Position numbers and translations under genes: made by a program. A model generated the notes under the pieces. That model had not been told where the DNA came from. It did no database searches and saw only the letters and a program-made list of their open reading frames with translations. Source: CAZLIC01 sp964559535 (lineage in GTDB: Bacteria > Pseudomonadota > Alphaproteobacteria > Rhodobacterales > Rhodobacteraceae). From it: a stretch of DNA of 22,762 bases. Where the stretch lies: assembly GCA_964559535.1 (NCBI GenBank), contig CAZLIC010000075.1, forward strand, positions 1 to 22,762, given 5' to 3'. This document shows, piece by piece, positions 8,280 to 17,781 of the stretch. The first letter of the stretch is position 1. Each line of letters opens with the position of its first letter.

Positions 8280-11120
8280 ATGGCACGGCAACTTGGTGAT
8301 GCGACAATCGGGCTTGGCAGCGATCTGGGCGTGCCGGCCATCGGCGGCGTGGACCCGACCGTGCTGGACCTTCCGGCGCTTGGCGCGGGCGAAGGGCTGA
8401 TCCTGCACCCGGTGTCGTCGGGCAGCGCGCCGCTGCAGAACTGGGCGCTGGGCCTGGACATCTATGTCGCGCAGCCGACGGTTTCCTTTCTCAGCCTCTT
8501 GCAGACGGGCGACGCCGATGGCGACCTGTTCCTGCGCGACAACGGCGATGGCACTGCAGGTGTGGGCATTTCCGGCGTCCATGACGGCAGCTTCGCGTTC
8601 GACCAGTGGAACCGGCTGATCGTGACCTTCACCGAAGAGGCGAACGGCACCGTCCTGCGCAAGTACCTGAACGGTGTGCAGATCGGCGATGCGCAGGAAC
8701 TGGGCCAGACCGACCGCTGGGACATCAGCCCCGGCCAGGGCCTGACGCTGTTTGCCGATGATGACGGAGAGACGGCGGGTGTCACCCTGTCGTCGGTGTT
8801 CTTCTCGCCCATCGTTCCGACGCCGGCCGAAGTGGCCGGACTTGCCGCCAGCATTCCGCTGCCGAACGCCGCGGGGTTCTTCCCGGGGTCGCCGGCCCGG
8901 GGGCCTTCGAGATCGACTTTGGCAACGAAGACCTCGCGCCGCGCTATGGCGAGGCCGAGGTGGTGCTGGAAGGCTTCGACTTCCGCACGCCGGTTGCGAT
9001 CAACGACAGCACCATTGCCTTTGCCACCCAGCTTGGCATCGAAGGCCCGGGCGGTGATGACGCGCCGGTGCTGTCCTATGCCGACTATGCAGCGGATGAG
9101 GGCGTTCTGGTCAGCATGCCCGGCATTGCGGGCGACCTGACCAGCTACACCGCCGTCTGGGACGTGAATGTCGACGACCTGCAATGGTTCCAACTATGAC
9201 GGCGCACTGGACTACGGCACCTGGGGCCGGGTGGCGCTGGTGTTCGAAACCACCGGCAGCGGGCAGCAGATGCTGTCGAAGTACCTGGATGGCGTGTTCG
9301 TCGACAGCCAGGTCGTGGATGCCGACGTGAACGACGGCTCGCGCTGGAGCATCGACGCCGACACCGGCTTCCTTCTGCTGACCGACAATGACGGCGAAAC
9401 CTCGGACGTCTACCTGAATGCGATGCACTTCACGACCGAAGTGCTGAGCGCGGCCCAGATCGCGGAAATGGGCGGGGTGGATGTCGACGGCCCGGCCGCT
9501 TCCTCGGCCGATCCCGAGGCGTTCCAGCTCAGCTTCGACGGCGCGGTCGACGCGCTCGACTATGGCGATGCGACAGTTGAAGCGGTCAACATGGGTGGCG
9601 GCGAGACGTCGTACATCGTCAAGGGCTCGATCTTCGGAAACCCCAACGGCGAAGGCGAGGCGGCGCTGTACCAGCAGTCGAACGGTGACGAAGAGATCAT
9701 CGTCTGGCAGGACGGCGCGGACTGGGCCGACTACACCTTCGACAGTGTCATCGAACCGGCCGACAATGACATGGTGGGGGCGGTGTTCTACTGGCAGGAC
9801 GCGCAGAACCACTATCGCCTGACGATGGACCAGCAGAACGACCTGCGCACCCTGACGCGGGTTGCGGGCGGGGTTGAAACGGTGCTGGCCACCGAGACCG
9901 CCTCGTACCGCCACTTCGCCAAGCAGGATCTGCGCATTGCGGTGATCGACGGCAAGATCACCGTCACGCTGGACGACGAACTTCTGTTCGACGGCCCGGT
10001 GACCGATGACGCACCGCTGACCGGCGGGTCTGTCGGCTTTGTGACGGCCGGGATGGACCGGGTCGAGTTCGACAACATCACTGTCAACGCCATCACCCTG
10101 TCGGCCCGCGCGATGACCACCGAACTGCAAGGGCGCTGGGCCACCGATCTGGACGGCGACGGTCTGGCACAGTTCCAGATGACGGCGGCGGCCAGCCTTT
10201 CGGCAGCCGGGATCACCTTGTACGAATGGCTTGTGGACGGCGATGTACTGGCCACGGGCGAAACCGCGGCGCTGGATCTGGGCGCGGGGGAAACCACTGT
10301 CACGCTGCGCGTGACCGAAGCAGACGGCCTGACCGCCGAGGACACTTTCACCGTCACGGCCGCGGCGCAGGCGGCCATCCTGGCGCAGGACGACTTTGCC
10401 GACATTCTGACGGGCTGGACCATCGTGGACGAAGGCACGCTGAACGGGCCTTCGGACTGGAGCGTCGAGAACGGCGTGCTGGTGCAGGCCTCCGACATTC
10501 CGTCACCCCAGCAGGGCACCGGATCGAACGCCTATTCGGTGGGCGGTGACGGGCCGTACATCCTGCGCGACGGCACCTATGCGCTGTGGGATGATGCCGC
10601 GGCCGAAGAGTGGACCGACTACGCTGTCGAGGCCACCCTGACGCCGAACGACGATGACGGCATCGGTCTTCTGTTCCGCTACACCGACGACGAGAACTAT
10701 TACAAGCTTGAGGCTGACGCCGAGACCGGTCTGGTGATGCTGATCCGCCACCTGGAAGGGCGCGAAACGATCCTGGCCCGCGGCTGGCACGAATACACCG
10801 AAGGCGAGGCGCAGCGCTGGCGGATCGAGGTCGACGGGGGCGAATTCCGCGCCTTCATCGACGGCAAGGCGGTGTTCGGCTCGCCGGTGCAAGACCGCAC
10901 GCTGGAGGCAGGCACCGTCGGGCTTTACGCTTGGGGATCCGAGAACCTGCAGTTCGACGACATTCTTGTAACGATGCTGGACACCCCGGCTGCGACCACG
11001 GCATCGGGTTACCAGCTGGCCGAGTTCGATACGTCCGGGGTTGCCATCGACGTGGCCGATCTGTCCTCGCGCCTGGCCGCCGACCACTTTGTGTTCGGGG
11101 CGCCGGACGGTCTGCTGTAG
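8280..11120 (+). pseudogene. Broken multidomain LamG/PKD-like exoprotein gene
   Basis: Three reading-frame pieces together encode one beta-rich protein. Piece 1 (8280 to about 8895) is a LamG-like jelly roll containing GDADGDLFLRDNGDG, then FDQWNRLIVTF and LTLFADDDGE. Piece 2 (about 8900 to 9199), shifted by -1 at the run cccggggg near 8897-8903, begins a second LamG domain. Piece 3 (about 9180 to 11120) resumes it at NYDGALDYGTWGRVALVF with roughly 28 residues of the domain core missing. Piece 3 goes on to a laminin-G/DUF1080-like domain, a PKD-like domain (about 10110-10370) and another DUF1080-like domain (GIGLLFRYTDDENYYKLEAD). The acidic Asp/Gly loops suggest extracellular calcium binding. 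No signal peptide, catalytic domain or RTX repeats are seen. The neighbouring T2SS makes a secreted role plausible but unproven. Confidence 0.68.
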
Positions 11121-11136
11121 CGCTGAAAACCATTGA

Positions 11137-11160
11137 ACCGGCGCGCGCATGCGCGCCGGT
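11137..11160. terminator. Perfect 10-bp GC-rich hairpin between converging genes
   Basis: The arms ACCGGCGCGC (11137-11146) and GCGCGCCGGT (11151-11160) enclose a 4-base loop. It lies 17 bp after the plus-strand LamG stop and 50 bp past the end of the converging minus-strand operon. On the minus strand it is followed by TTCAATGGTTTT, a loose T-rich tract; on the plus strand by CTTGCCTGCTT. It could serve either direction. Confidence 0.6.
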
Positions 11161-11184
11161 CTTGCCTGCTTCGGCCTTTGTGTG

Positions 11185-11202
11185 GCCCCGCCGCAGCGGG
11201 GC
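11185..11202 (-). terminator. 7-bp GC hairpin just after the minus-strand operon
   Basis: GCCCCGC (11185-11191) pairs with GCGGGGC (11196-11202) across a 4-base loop, 8 bp beyond the last minus-strand stop at 11211. There is no T-tract, so it may only assist or stabilise the 3' end, with 11137-11160 as the stronger terminator. Confidence 0.35.
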
Positions 11203-11210
11203 AGACGCGC

Positions 11211-12749
11211 TCAGGTATAGCCGAATGCTTCGATGAAGGGCTGCAGCACTGGAAGGCAGGGCCGCAGCCAGGGCTCATAGGCCTGCCAGCGCCCTATCGC
11301 ATGCCGGTACGGCGGCAGGCGCACCTCGGTCTGCGTCGGTGAGTTCACCACCTTGCGCTGGATGCGGACGCGGTAGTCCAGCACCGCATCGTCCCACGGC
11401 AGCCCCAGTGCCGCCAGAACCCGCGCCGTTTCGCCGCGTGGGTTGTCCAGACCGTCCTCATAGCGCGTCTCGATCCACATCTGCGGGTCCAGTTCGGCCC
11501 GGTACCGCAGCCACGCGCCCATCTCCACCGCGTAGAGTTCGGCCGCCGACTGCCAGTCCAGCAACATGGCGCTGAACTCGCTCAGCCGGAAGGTCCGCAG
11601 CACGCAGCTTGTCACCATATCGCGCGGGTCGCGCAGCGCCACCACCAGCCGGGATTCGGGGAACAGCCGCAGCAACCCGGGCAGAAGGCCGGTGTGGTTG
11701 GGGTTCTTGTCCAGATGCACGCGCCCGGCAATGGTCTCGCCCAGCACAGCCTCCATCCGCGCCAGATACAGCGCCCGTTCCTGCTGCAGCACGGCGGGCG
11801 GTACCGCGTCCAGTGTGGCCAGCGTCAGCGGCCCGCCCCCCGCCCGGCACAGCGCGGGCAGCGCGTCGCGCAGGAAGGCCACCCGCTCGGGCGAGGCGAC
11901 AAGGCCCGGGTGCGCGTCCAGCCGCTGTTCCAGCAGCGTCGTGCCCGACCGCGGAAAGCCGATCAGGTGCGCAATGCCACCAACGCCGGGCGGGGGAAGG
12001 CGCGCATCGCGGCGCCAGCGGTCCGGCGTCGTGCGGCGGAATGTCTGCGACAGCCGGGTGATCGCGGCGTTGTTGGCTTTCGCGCGGGCCAGCAGCCGCG
12101 CCGCCGCAGGCTGCGCGCGCATCACCGCATGGGCCTTGTCGATGGCGGCAACCGCCGCGGCACTGTCGCCTGCGCGGTCGTGCAGATAGCAGATCTCGGT
12201 CCAGGCTTCGGCTACCGCCAGGGGATGCCGCGACAAGGCCAGCACCCGCCGCAAGGCGCCCTATGCCGCCGCCGCATCGCCCTGCCGACGCAGCACGCGG
12301 CCCTTGGCCAGCAGCAGTTCCCGCACATCGGGCGCCGCGGCCAGGCAGGCGTCGATCTCGGCCAGCGCCTCGTCCAGCCGGTTCATCCGTTCGCAGGCGG
12401 CGGCAAGCTCGGCCCGGGCGGCGGGCGAGCGCGGGTGCATGGCGCGCAACAGTTCGGCTGCGCGTTCGTCGCGGAACAGGTGGCTCAAGCTGGCAGCCAC
12501 CACCGTGCGCAGCGGTGGCGCGTCCCCCGCCAGTGCAAGCGCGCGGTCCAGCAGGCGCCCGGCTTCTGCGATCTGAAAGCGGGCGCCCAGCGCCCGCGCC
12601 TGTTCCACCAACGCCTTCACGTTCGTCGGCCGCGCGGCCACCGCCACGGCAAAGGCTGCCAGTGCCGCGTCAAGCGCGCCCGAACTCCACAGAGCCCGGG
12701 CGCGGGCCAGGGCGTCAAAGTCTTCGTTCTGCGGGTCAGGTCCCGACAA
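11211..12749 (-). pseudogene. TPR-sulfotransferase interrupted by an in-frame TAG
   Basis: One continuous frame encodes tetratricopeptide-like helical repeats (first ~165 residues, for example ALWSSGALDAALAAFAVAVA) followed by a sulfotransferase domain. The PAPS 5'-phosphosulfate loop GFPRSGTTLLEQ and the 3'-phosphate motif RLVVALRDPRDMVTSC are both present. A TAG codon at 12263-12261 splits the two halves without any frame change (...GDAAAA stop GALRRVLALS...). Family proteins transfer sulfate from PAPS to an unknown acceptor. The start is taken as TTG at 12749, which overlaps the preceding hydrolase by 14 bp and follows the purine stretch AGGGAAAG; an upstream start is possible. It may be a real nonsense mutation, a sequencing error, or two separately translated pieces (a TTG at 12254 could restart). 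Confidence 0.7.
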
Positions 12750-13608
12750 GGCCGGGCTTTCCCTGAGGTTCCGCGGCCCAAGACGGCCGAATGGCCGCAA
12801 GCCACGCCTTGATGACGCGGATCGCCTCGGGCTCGTCCAGAAACGGGACATGCCCGCGGTCGGGGATTTCGGCAAAGATCATGTCCGGGCGGCGACGGCG
12901 CATTTCCTGCGCCGTGGCGCTGGCCAGCACATCCGAGGTTGCCCCGCGGATCAGGGCCAGCGGCAGGCCCGCGCAGGCGTCGAACAGCGGCCACAGTTCA
13001 GGAAGGGGGGCCGCCATTGCGGCATCGAAGGACTGGCGCAGCGCCGGATCGTAGGTCAGGCCCACACGGCCATCCAGCTGCACATAATGGCGGACGGTTT
13101 CTTCCTGCCAGCGCAGCGCGGGAACGCGCGCAAAGCCCGGCATGGCCTGGGGCATGCGGTCTGCAACCTCGGCCAGCGTCGGGACAGTTGGCGAGATGCC
13201 CACATAGGTGCCAATCCGCAGCAGCCCGACGCGTTCGACCACCGGTCCCACGTCGTTCATGCACAGACCGAGAAGGCGGGGCTTCGCGGTTGCGGCAATC
13301 ACCAGCCCCAGAAGCCCCCCGCGCGAGGACCCCAGAATGGCCGCGCGGTCAAGACCCAGATGGTCCAGCAGCGCCAGCGCATCCTTGGCCTCTTGCGCGA
13401 CCGCATAGGTTGCCGGGTCGGCCCAGCCGGAATCTCCCCTGCCCCGGCTGTCCAGCCGGATCAGCCGCACGTCGCCGGGAAGGTGACGCGCCAGATAGTC
13501 GAAGTCGCGCCCGTCGCGCGTCAGCCCTGCCAGCGCCAGCAACGGCAGCCCCTGACCCTCGTCGCGGAAGGCCAGCCTCGTGCCATCTTCGGCGCGGAAC
13601 CCCTGCAT
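12736..13608 (-). CDS. Alpha/beta-fold hydrolase
   Basis: A 290-residue single-domain alpha/beta hydrolase, probably cytoplasmic (no signal peptide). The nucleophile elbow is GSSRG with Ser95, the likely acid is Asp226 (RGATSDVL) and the catalytic His is His253 (DRGHVPFLDEP). The segment RLDSRGRGDSG at 51-61 is the conserved loop preceding the cap domain in epoxide-hydrolase/ester-hydrolase-like members. The substrate cannot be read from the sequence; the C4 hydroxyacid neighbours suggest a short-chain ester or hydroxybutyrate-oligomer hydrolase, which is inference only. It starts 19 bp after hbd with GGAAG about 6 bases before the ATG, so it probably belongs to the same transcript. Confidence 0.88.
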   Translation of the reverse strand: MQGFRAEDGTRLAFRDEGQGLPLLALAGLTRDGRDFDYLARHLPGDVRLIRLDSRGRGDSGWADPATYAVAQEAKDALALLDHLGLDRAAILGSSRGGLLGLVIAATAKPRLLGLCMNDVGPVVERVGLLRIGTYVGISPTVPTLAEVADRMPQAMPGFARVPALRWQEETVRHYVQLDGRVGLTYDPALRQSFDAAMAAPLPELWPLFDACAGLPLALIRGATSDVLASATAQEMRRRRPDMIFAEIPDRGHVPFLDEPEAIRVIKAWLAAIRPSWAAEPQGKPGLVGT

Positions 13609-13627
13609 CTGCGCTTCCGGTCTTGCG

Positions 13628-14488
13628 TCAGTGCGCGTGGTAGGTCGAGAAGCCCTTGCCCGTCTTGCGCCCCAGATAACCCGCGGCCACCATCTGCTTC
13701 AGCAGCGGCGAGGGGCGGTACTTCGGGTCATCGAAGCCCTGATACAGCGTTTCCATGATGTTCAGCACCACATCCAGCCCGATCAGGTCACCCAGCGCCA
13801 AGGGGCCCATCGGGTGGTTGGCGCCCAGTTTCATCATGCTGTCGATGTCGTCGACGGTGGCCAGCCCTTCATAGACGCAGTTGATCGCCTCGTTGATCTG
13901 CGGCGCCAGCAGCCGGTTCACGATGAAGCCGTAGCTGTCTTTCGACACGCGCGGCGTCTTGCCGATGGCCCGTGTCAGGTCGGTCACGGCCTCGGCCACG
14001 GTATCGGTCGTCTGCAGCGCCCGGATGATTTCAACCAGCTGCATCACCGGCACCGGGTTGAAGAAGTGCATGCCGATCACGCGCCCCGGATGTGCCGAAG
14101 CGGCGGCCAGTTCGGTCAGCGAGATGGACGAGGTGTTCGAGGCAAAGACCGCGTCATGGCGGCATATGCCGTCCAGCCGCTTCAGGATGTCGGCCTTGAC
14201 CTCGATCTTCTCTACCACCGCCTCGATCACCAGATCGCGGTCGTCCATTATCTCGAACACCGTGGTGGTCGAGATCATGCCCATGGCCTCGGCCGCCTTC
14301 GCCTCGGTCAGGCTGCCCTTCTTCACCAGCCGGGCCAGGCTGGATTCGATCGTCTTGCGCGCACGGTCCAGCGCGGCGGCGTTCAGGTCCTGCACCAGCA
14401 CCGGAAAGCCCGCCGCGGCAAAGACCTGGGCAATCCCGCTGCCCATCGTGCCGCCACCGATGACGCCGATCTTCTGAATTTTCTGCAT
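13628..14488 (-). CDS. hbd: 3-hydroxybutyryl-CoA dehydrogenase
   Basis: This enzyme interconverts (S)-3-hydroxybutyryl-CoA and acetoacetyl-CoA with NAD(P). It has 286 residues. The N-terminal Rossmann fold carries GVIGGGTMGSGIA at 8-20. Catalytic residues are visible as Ser120 (SNTSSIS), His141 (GMHFFNPVPVMQLVEII), Glu153 and Asn191 (GFIVNRLLAPQINEA). The C-terminal 3HCDH helical domain ends GYLGRKTGKGFSTY. It is a stand-alone dehydrogenase, not a FadB-type fusion. The start at 14488 is chosen for the AAGGGAT ribosome site; the frame extends upstream only as overlap with bdhA. It sits 11 bp after bdhA. Confidence 0.94.
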   Translation of the reverse strand: MQKIQKIGVIGGGTMGSGIAQVFAAAGFPVLVQDLNAAALDRARKTIESSLARLVKKGSLTEAKAAEAMGMISTTTVFEIMDDRDLVIEAVVEKIEVKADILKRLDGICRHDAVFASNTSSISLTELAAASAHPGRVIGMHFFNPVPVMQLVEIIRALQTTDTVAEAVTDLTRAIGKTPRVSKDSYGFIVNRLLAPQINEAINCVYEGLATVDDIDSMMKLGANHPMGPLALGDLIGLDVVLNIMETLYQGFDDPKYRPSPLLKQMVAAGYLGRKTGKGFSTYHAH

Positions 14489-14499
14489 GCGGTATCCCT

Positions 14500-15282
14500 T
14501 CAGTGTGCGGTCCAGCCGCCGTCGACGGGCAGCGCGGTTCCGGTGATCTGGCTGGCGGCCGGCGAACAGAGGAAGGCCGCCAAGGCGCCGATCTGGCCGG
14601 GCTGGACGAAGCTTTTCGTCGGCTGCGCAGCAAGAAGAACGTCGCGTATCACCTCTTCCTCGGTGATGCCGCGCGCCTTGGCGGTATCGGGGATCTGCTT
14701 TTCCACCAGAGGGGTCAGCACGTAGCCGGGGCAAATGGCATTGGCAGTGATGCCATGCTCGGCGCCTTCCAGCGCCAGCGTCTTGGTCAGACCCACCACC
14801 GCGTGCTTGGCCATCACATAGGCCGACTTGTAGGGCGAGGCGACCAGGCCATGCGCCGAGGCCACGTTGATCACCCGTCCCCAGCCGCGCGCCTTCATCC
14901 CGGCAAAGGTGCCCCGGCACAGGTGCCAGGCGGCCGACATGTTGATGGACATGATCAGGTTGTAGCGGTCCACCGGGAAGTCCTCGATCGGCGCAACGGT
15001 CTGGATGCCGGCGTTGTTCACCACGATATCCACCTGCCCGAAGCGCGCCACGGTCGCTGCCACCAGGTCGGCGATCTGGGCAGGGTCCGACATGTCGGCG
15101 CCGTGAAAGGCGATGGGCGCGCCGGTTTCCGTCTCGATGGCGGCGCGCTCGGCATCGATGGCATCGGCGTCTCCCAGGCCGTTCATCATCACGGCATGGC
15201 CCGCCTCGGCCAGGGACCGGGCAACCGACAGCCCGATGCCCGAGGTCGAGCCAGTGACGATGGCAGTGCGGAAATCGGGCAT
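14500..15282 (-). CDS. bdhA: D-3-hydroxybutyrate dehydrogenase (SDR)
   Basis: A 260-residue classical short-chain dehydrogenase that oxidises (R)-3-hydroxybutyrate to acetoacetate with NAD. The cofactor loop TGSTSGIG is at 10-17, NNAG near 89-92, and the catalytic Ser142, Tyr155 and Lys159 lie in ASAHGLVASPYKSAYVMAKH. Gly-Leu-Val-Ala-Ser before the Tyr, the ANAICPGYVLTPLVEKQIPD segment and the C-terminal VDGGWTAH are typical of the bacterial hydroxybutyrate dehydrogenase family. The ATG at 15282 is preferred over a TTG five codons upstream, because GAGG precedes it. It lies 7 bp after the CoA-transferase B gene, which uses its acetoacetate product. Confidence 0.93.
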   Translation of the reverse strand: MPDFRTAIVTGSTSGIGLSVARSLAEAGHAVMMNGLGDADAIDAERAAIETETGAPIAFHGADMSDPAQIADLVAATVARFGQVDIVVNNAGIQTVAPIEDFPVDRYNLIMSINMSAAWHLCRGTFAGMKARGWGRVINVASAHGLVASPYKSAYVMAKHAVVGLTKTLALEGAEHGITANAICPGYVLTPLVEKQIPDTAKARGITEEEVIRDVLLAAQPTKSFVQPGQIGALAAFLCSPAASQITGTALPVDGGWTAH

Positions 15283-15289
15283 GGGAACC

Positions 15290-15943
15290 TCAGGCAAGGA
15301 TCATTTCGGGAACGTCGTCAGGCACCACCAGCGCGGCCTCGGTCGCGGCGCGGATCGCGTCCACCGAAACGCCGGGGGCGCGTTCGCGCAGGATCAGGCC
15401 CGCGCCGGTGGGTTCGATCACGGCAAGGTCCGTGACCACCAGGTCCACCCGGCGCAGCGCCGTCAGCGGCAGGGTGCAGCGCGGCACGATCTTGGACTGG
15501 CCGCGGGCGGCGTGCTGCATGGCCACCACCACGCGGGCGGCCCCAGTCACCAGGTCCATCGCACCGCCCATGCCCGGCACCATCTTGCCCGGCACCTTCC
15601 AGTTCGCCAGATGCCCGGCCTCGTCAACCTGCAGGCCGCCCAGCACCGTCATGTCCAGATGCCCTCCACGGATCAGGCCAAAGCTCATGGCGCTGTCAAT
15701 GCTGGCCGCGCCCGGCACGGCGGTGACAAAGCCGCCGCCTGCATCGGTGAGGTGCCGGTCCTCCATACCCTCGGGGGGTCGGGCGCCCAGGCCGATCACG
15801 CCGTTCTCGGCCTGAAAGAAAACGCCCAGCTGCGGGTCCACGAAATTGGCCACCAGCGACGGCAGCCCGATTCCCAGGTTCACCAGCCAGCCCGGCCGGA
15901 TTTCCCGCGCCACGCGGCGGGCGACAAGTTCCTTGGCGTCCAT
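15290..15943 (-). CDS. scoB: 3-oxoacid CoA-transferase subunit B
   Basis: This is the catalytic (beta) subunit of a family I CoA-transferase, 217 residues. The active-site glutamate is Glu46 in AENGVIGLG, and the GGLQVDEAGHLANWKVPGK segment is characteristic of ScoB/AtoA. With subunit A it most likely moves CoA onto acetoacetate from succinyl-CoA or acetyl-CoA; the donor cannot be told from sequence. A GGGAGAAG ribosome site precedes the ATG. The gene is 12 bp downstream of scoA and 7 bp upstream of bdhA. The combination fits ketone-body or polyhydroxybutyrate use. Confidence 0.93.
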   Translation of the reverse strand: MDAKELVARRVAREIRPGWLVNLGIGLPSLVANFVDPQLGVFFQAENGVIGLGARPPEGMEDRHLTDAGGGFVTAVPGAASIDSAMSFGLIRGGHLDMTVLGGLQVDEAGHLANWKVPGKMVPGMGGAMDLVTGAARVVVAMQHAARGQSKIVPRCTLPLTALRRVDLVVTDLAVIEPTGAGLILRERAPGVSVDAIRAATEAALVVPDDVPEMILA

Positions 15944-15955
15944 GGCACTTCTCCC

Positions 15956-16609
15956 TCAGGCCGCGCGGATCAGCAGGTGGTCAACCAGCACACCCGGCGT
16001 CTTCACCGCATCGGGCGGAATCACACCCACAGGCACAATGCTTTCGGCCTCGGCAATCACCGTGCGGCCGGCCAGCGCGATGATCGGGTTGAAGTTGTGG
16101 GCCGTGAGCAGGTAGCTGAGGTTGCCCAGATAGTCCGCCTGCCAGGCACCGATCAGCGCGAAATCGGCCTTCAGCGGGGTTTCCAGCAAGTAGCGGTTGC
16201 CCTCGACAGTGACGATCTGCTTGCCGGTTTCCACCTCGGTGGCAAGGCCGGTGGGCGTCAGCACGCCACCCAACCCCATGCCGCCCGCGCGGATACGCTC
16301 GATCAGCGTGCCCTGAGGCACCAGTTCGCAGGTGATTTCACCCGCAATCATCTTGGCCTGTGTCTCGGGGTTCAGGCCGATGTGGCTGGCGATCACATGC
16401 CGCACCAGGCCCGCCGTGATGAGCTTGCCGATGCCGCGGCCCGGCATGGCGGTGTCGTTTGCAATCACCGTCAGCCCGCCGGTGCCGCGCGCGACGATGG
16501 CGTCGATCATCCGTTCGGGGGTGCCCACGGCCATGAAGCCGCCGATCATCAGGCTTGCCCCTTCGGGGATCAGTTCGGCCGCGGCCTCGGGTTTCAGCGC
16601 GCCCTTCAT
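15956..16609 (-). CDS. scoA: 3-oxoacid CoA-transferase subunit A
   Basis: The alpha subunit of the same family I CoA-transferase, 217 residues. The signature GGFMAVGTP at 23-31 forms part of the CoA-binding region, and the segments ELVPQGTLIERIRAGGMGLGG and RYLLETPLKADFALIGAWQAD are family hallmarks (ScoA/AtoD). The ATG overlaps the acetate kinase stop by 4 bp, tying the CoA-transferase to the kinase and phosphotransacetylase genes. Confidence 0.93.
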   Translation of the reverse strand: MKGALKPEAAAELIPEGASLMIGGFMAVGTPERMIDAIVARGTGGLTVIANDTAMPGRGIGKLITAGLVRHVIASHIGLNPETQAKMIAGEITCELVPQGTLIERIRAGGMGLGGVLTPTGLATEVETGKQIVTVEGNRYLLETPLKADFALIGAWQADYLGNLSYLLTAHNFNPIIALAGRTVIAEAESIVPVGVIPPDAVKTPGVLVDHLLIRAA

Positions 16610-17781
16610 GCGGCCTCCTTCGCGCCCACTGCAGAACGGGCTGCGCGGGCGATCACCAGCTCTTCATTTGTCGGAATGACCATGACCGTGGTGCGCCCAA
16701 GGTCCACCGAGATGACCTGCGCATTCGCCGCGTTGCGGGCGTGGTCAATCTCGATCCCCATCCAGCCCAGCCGTTCGCAGATGCGGGCGCGGATCGGGCG
16801 CGAATTCTCGCCGATGCCGCCGCAGAACACCAGCGCGTCAATCCCGCCCAGGGCCGCGGCCATGGCCCCCACCTCGCGCTGGCAGCGGTGCACGAAATAG
16901 TCGATGGCCTCGACCGCCTCGGGCGTACCGGCGGCCTCCAGCGTGCGCATGTCGTTCGACAGGCCGGAAAGGCCAAGAAGGCCCGACTGTTTGTACAACA
17001 GGTCCGAAATCGCCGCGGCGCTCATCCCTTTCTGGCCCATCAGGTACAGCAGCACGCCGGGGTCCACTTGGCCGCAGCGGGTGCCCATGGGCAGACCGTC
17101 CAGCGCTGAAAAGCCCATGGTCGAAGACACCGACCGCCCGCCGCTGATTCCGCACATCGACGCGCCGTTGCCCAGATGTGCCACCACGACGCGGCCTTGC
17201 ACCAGTTGCGGAGCGATGCGAGCCAGTTCGCCCGCGATGTAGTCATAGGACAGGCCATGAAAGCCATAGCGCCGCACACCCTCGGCATACAGCGCGCGGG
17301 GCAGCGCGAAGGTATCGTTCACAAAAGGATGGCTGCGGTGGAAGGCGGTGTCGAAGCAGGCCACCTGCGGCACACCCGGAAAGGCCGCCATGGCGGCGCG
17401 GATGCCCGCCAGGTTGTGCGGCTGGTGCAGGGGCGCAAAGGGCGACAGCGCCTGCAGTTCCGCCAGCAACGACTCGGTCACCCGCTCCGGTGCCTGCCGG
17501 TCGGCGCCGCCATGCACCACGCGGTGGCCGATGGCCAGAAGCTGCAGCCCCGGCCACTGCGACCGGAATCCGTCAATCACGGCTGCCATGGCGCCTGCAT
17601 GGCTGGTCAGGTCACCCGCCGCCGCAAGGGGCGTACCCGAGGCGTCCCTCAGCTTCAGCACACCGTCCGGCCCGATCCGGTCGGCCATTCCCGCAGCCAG
17701 CGGCGACTCGCCCGTTTCGGGAAACAGCGCGACCTTCAGCGAGGACGACCCGGCATTCAGCGTCAGGACGGCGCGGGTCAT
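16606..17781 (-). CDS. ackA: Acetate/propionate-family kinase
   Basis: It interconverts acyl-phosphate plus ADP with the carboxylate plus ATP. It has 391 residues. The first signature LTLNAGSSSLKVALF at 6-20 contains Asn9. Arg89 lies in GHRVVHGG, Asp144 in CFDTAFH, His175 in RYGFHGLSYDY, and the second signature VVAHLGNGASMCGISGG leads to Arg235. All expected catalytic residues are present. Acetate and propionate kinases cannot be told apart by eye, and in this neighbourhood butyrate is also conceivable. The frame extends 13 codons upstream, but MTRAVLTLNAG at 17781 overlaps the preceding stop as ATGA and matches the family N-terminus. Confidence 0.94.
   Translation of the reverse strand: MTRAVLTLNAGSSSLKVALFPETGESPLAAGMADRIGPDGVLKLRDASGTPLAAAGDLTSHAGAMAAVIDGFRSQWPGLQLLAIGHRVVHGGADRQAPERVTESLLAELQALSPFAPLHQPHNLAGIRAAMAAFPGVPQVACFDTAFHRSHPFVNDTFALPRALYAEGVRRYGFHGLSYDYIAGELARIAPQLVQGRVVVAHLGNGASMCGISGGRSVSSTMGFSALDGLPMGTRCGQVDPGVLLYLMGQKGMSAAAISDLLYKQSGLLGLSGLSNDMRTLEAAGTPEAVEAIDYFVHRCQREVGAMAAALGGIDALVFCGGIGENSRPIRARICERLGWMGIEIDHARNAANAQVISVDLGRTTVMVIPTNEELVIARAARSAVGAKEAA

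Noticed and set aside
8280..11120. RTX or type I secretion substrate
   Set aside because: Although the protein has many Asp/Gly loops, no GGxGxDxxx nonapeptide array or typical C-terminal secretion signal is visible.
15113..16900. A 595-codon plus-strand frame over the CoA-transferase genes
   Set aside because: Shadow of scoA, scoB and ackA; His/Gln-rich composition and no recognisable motif.
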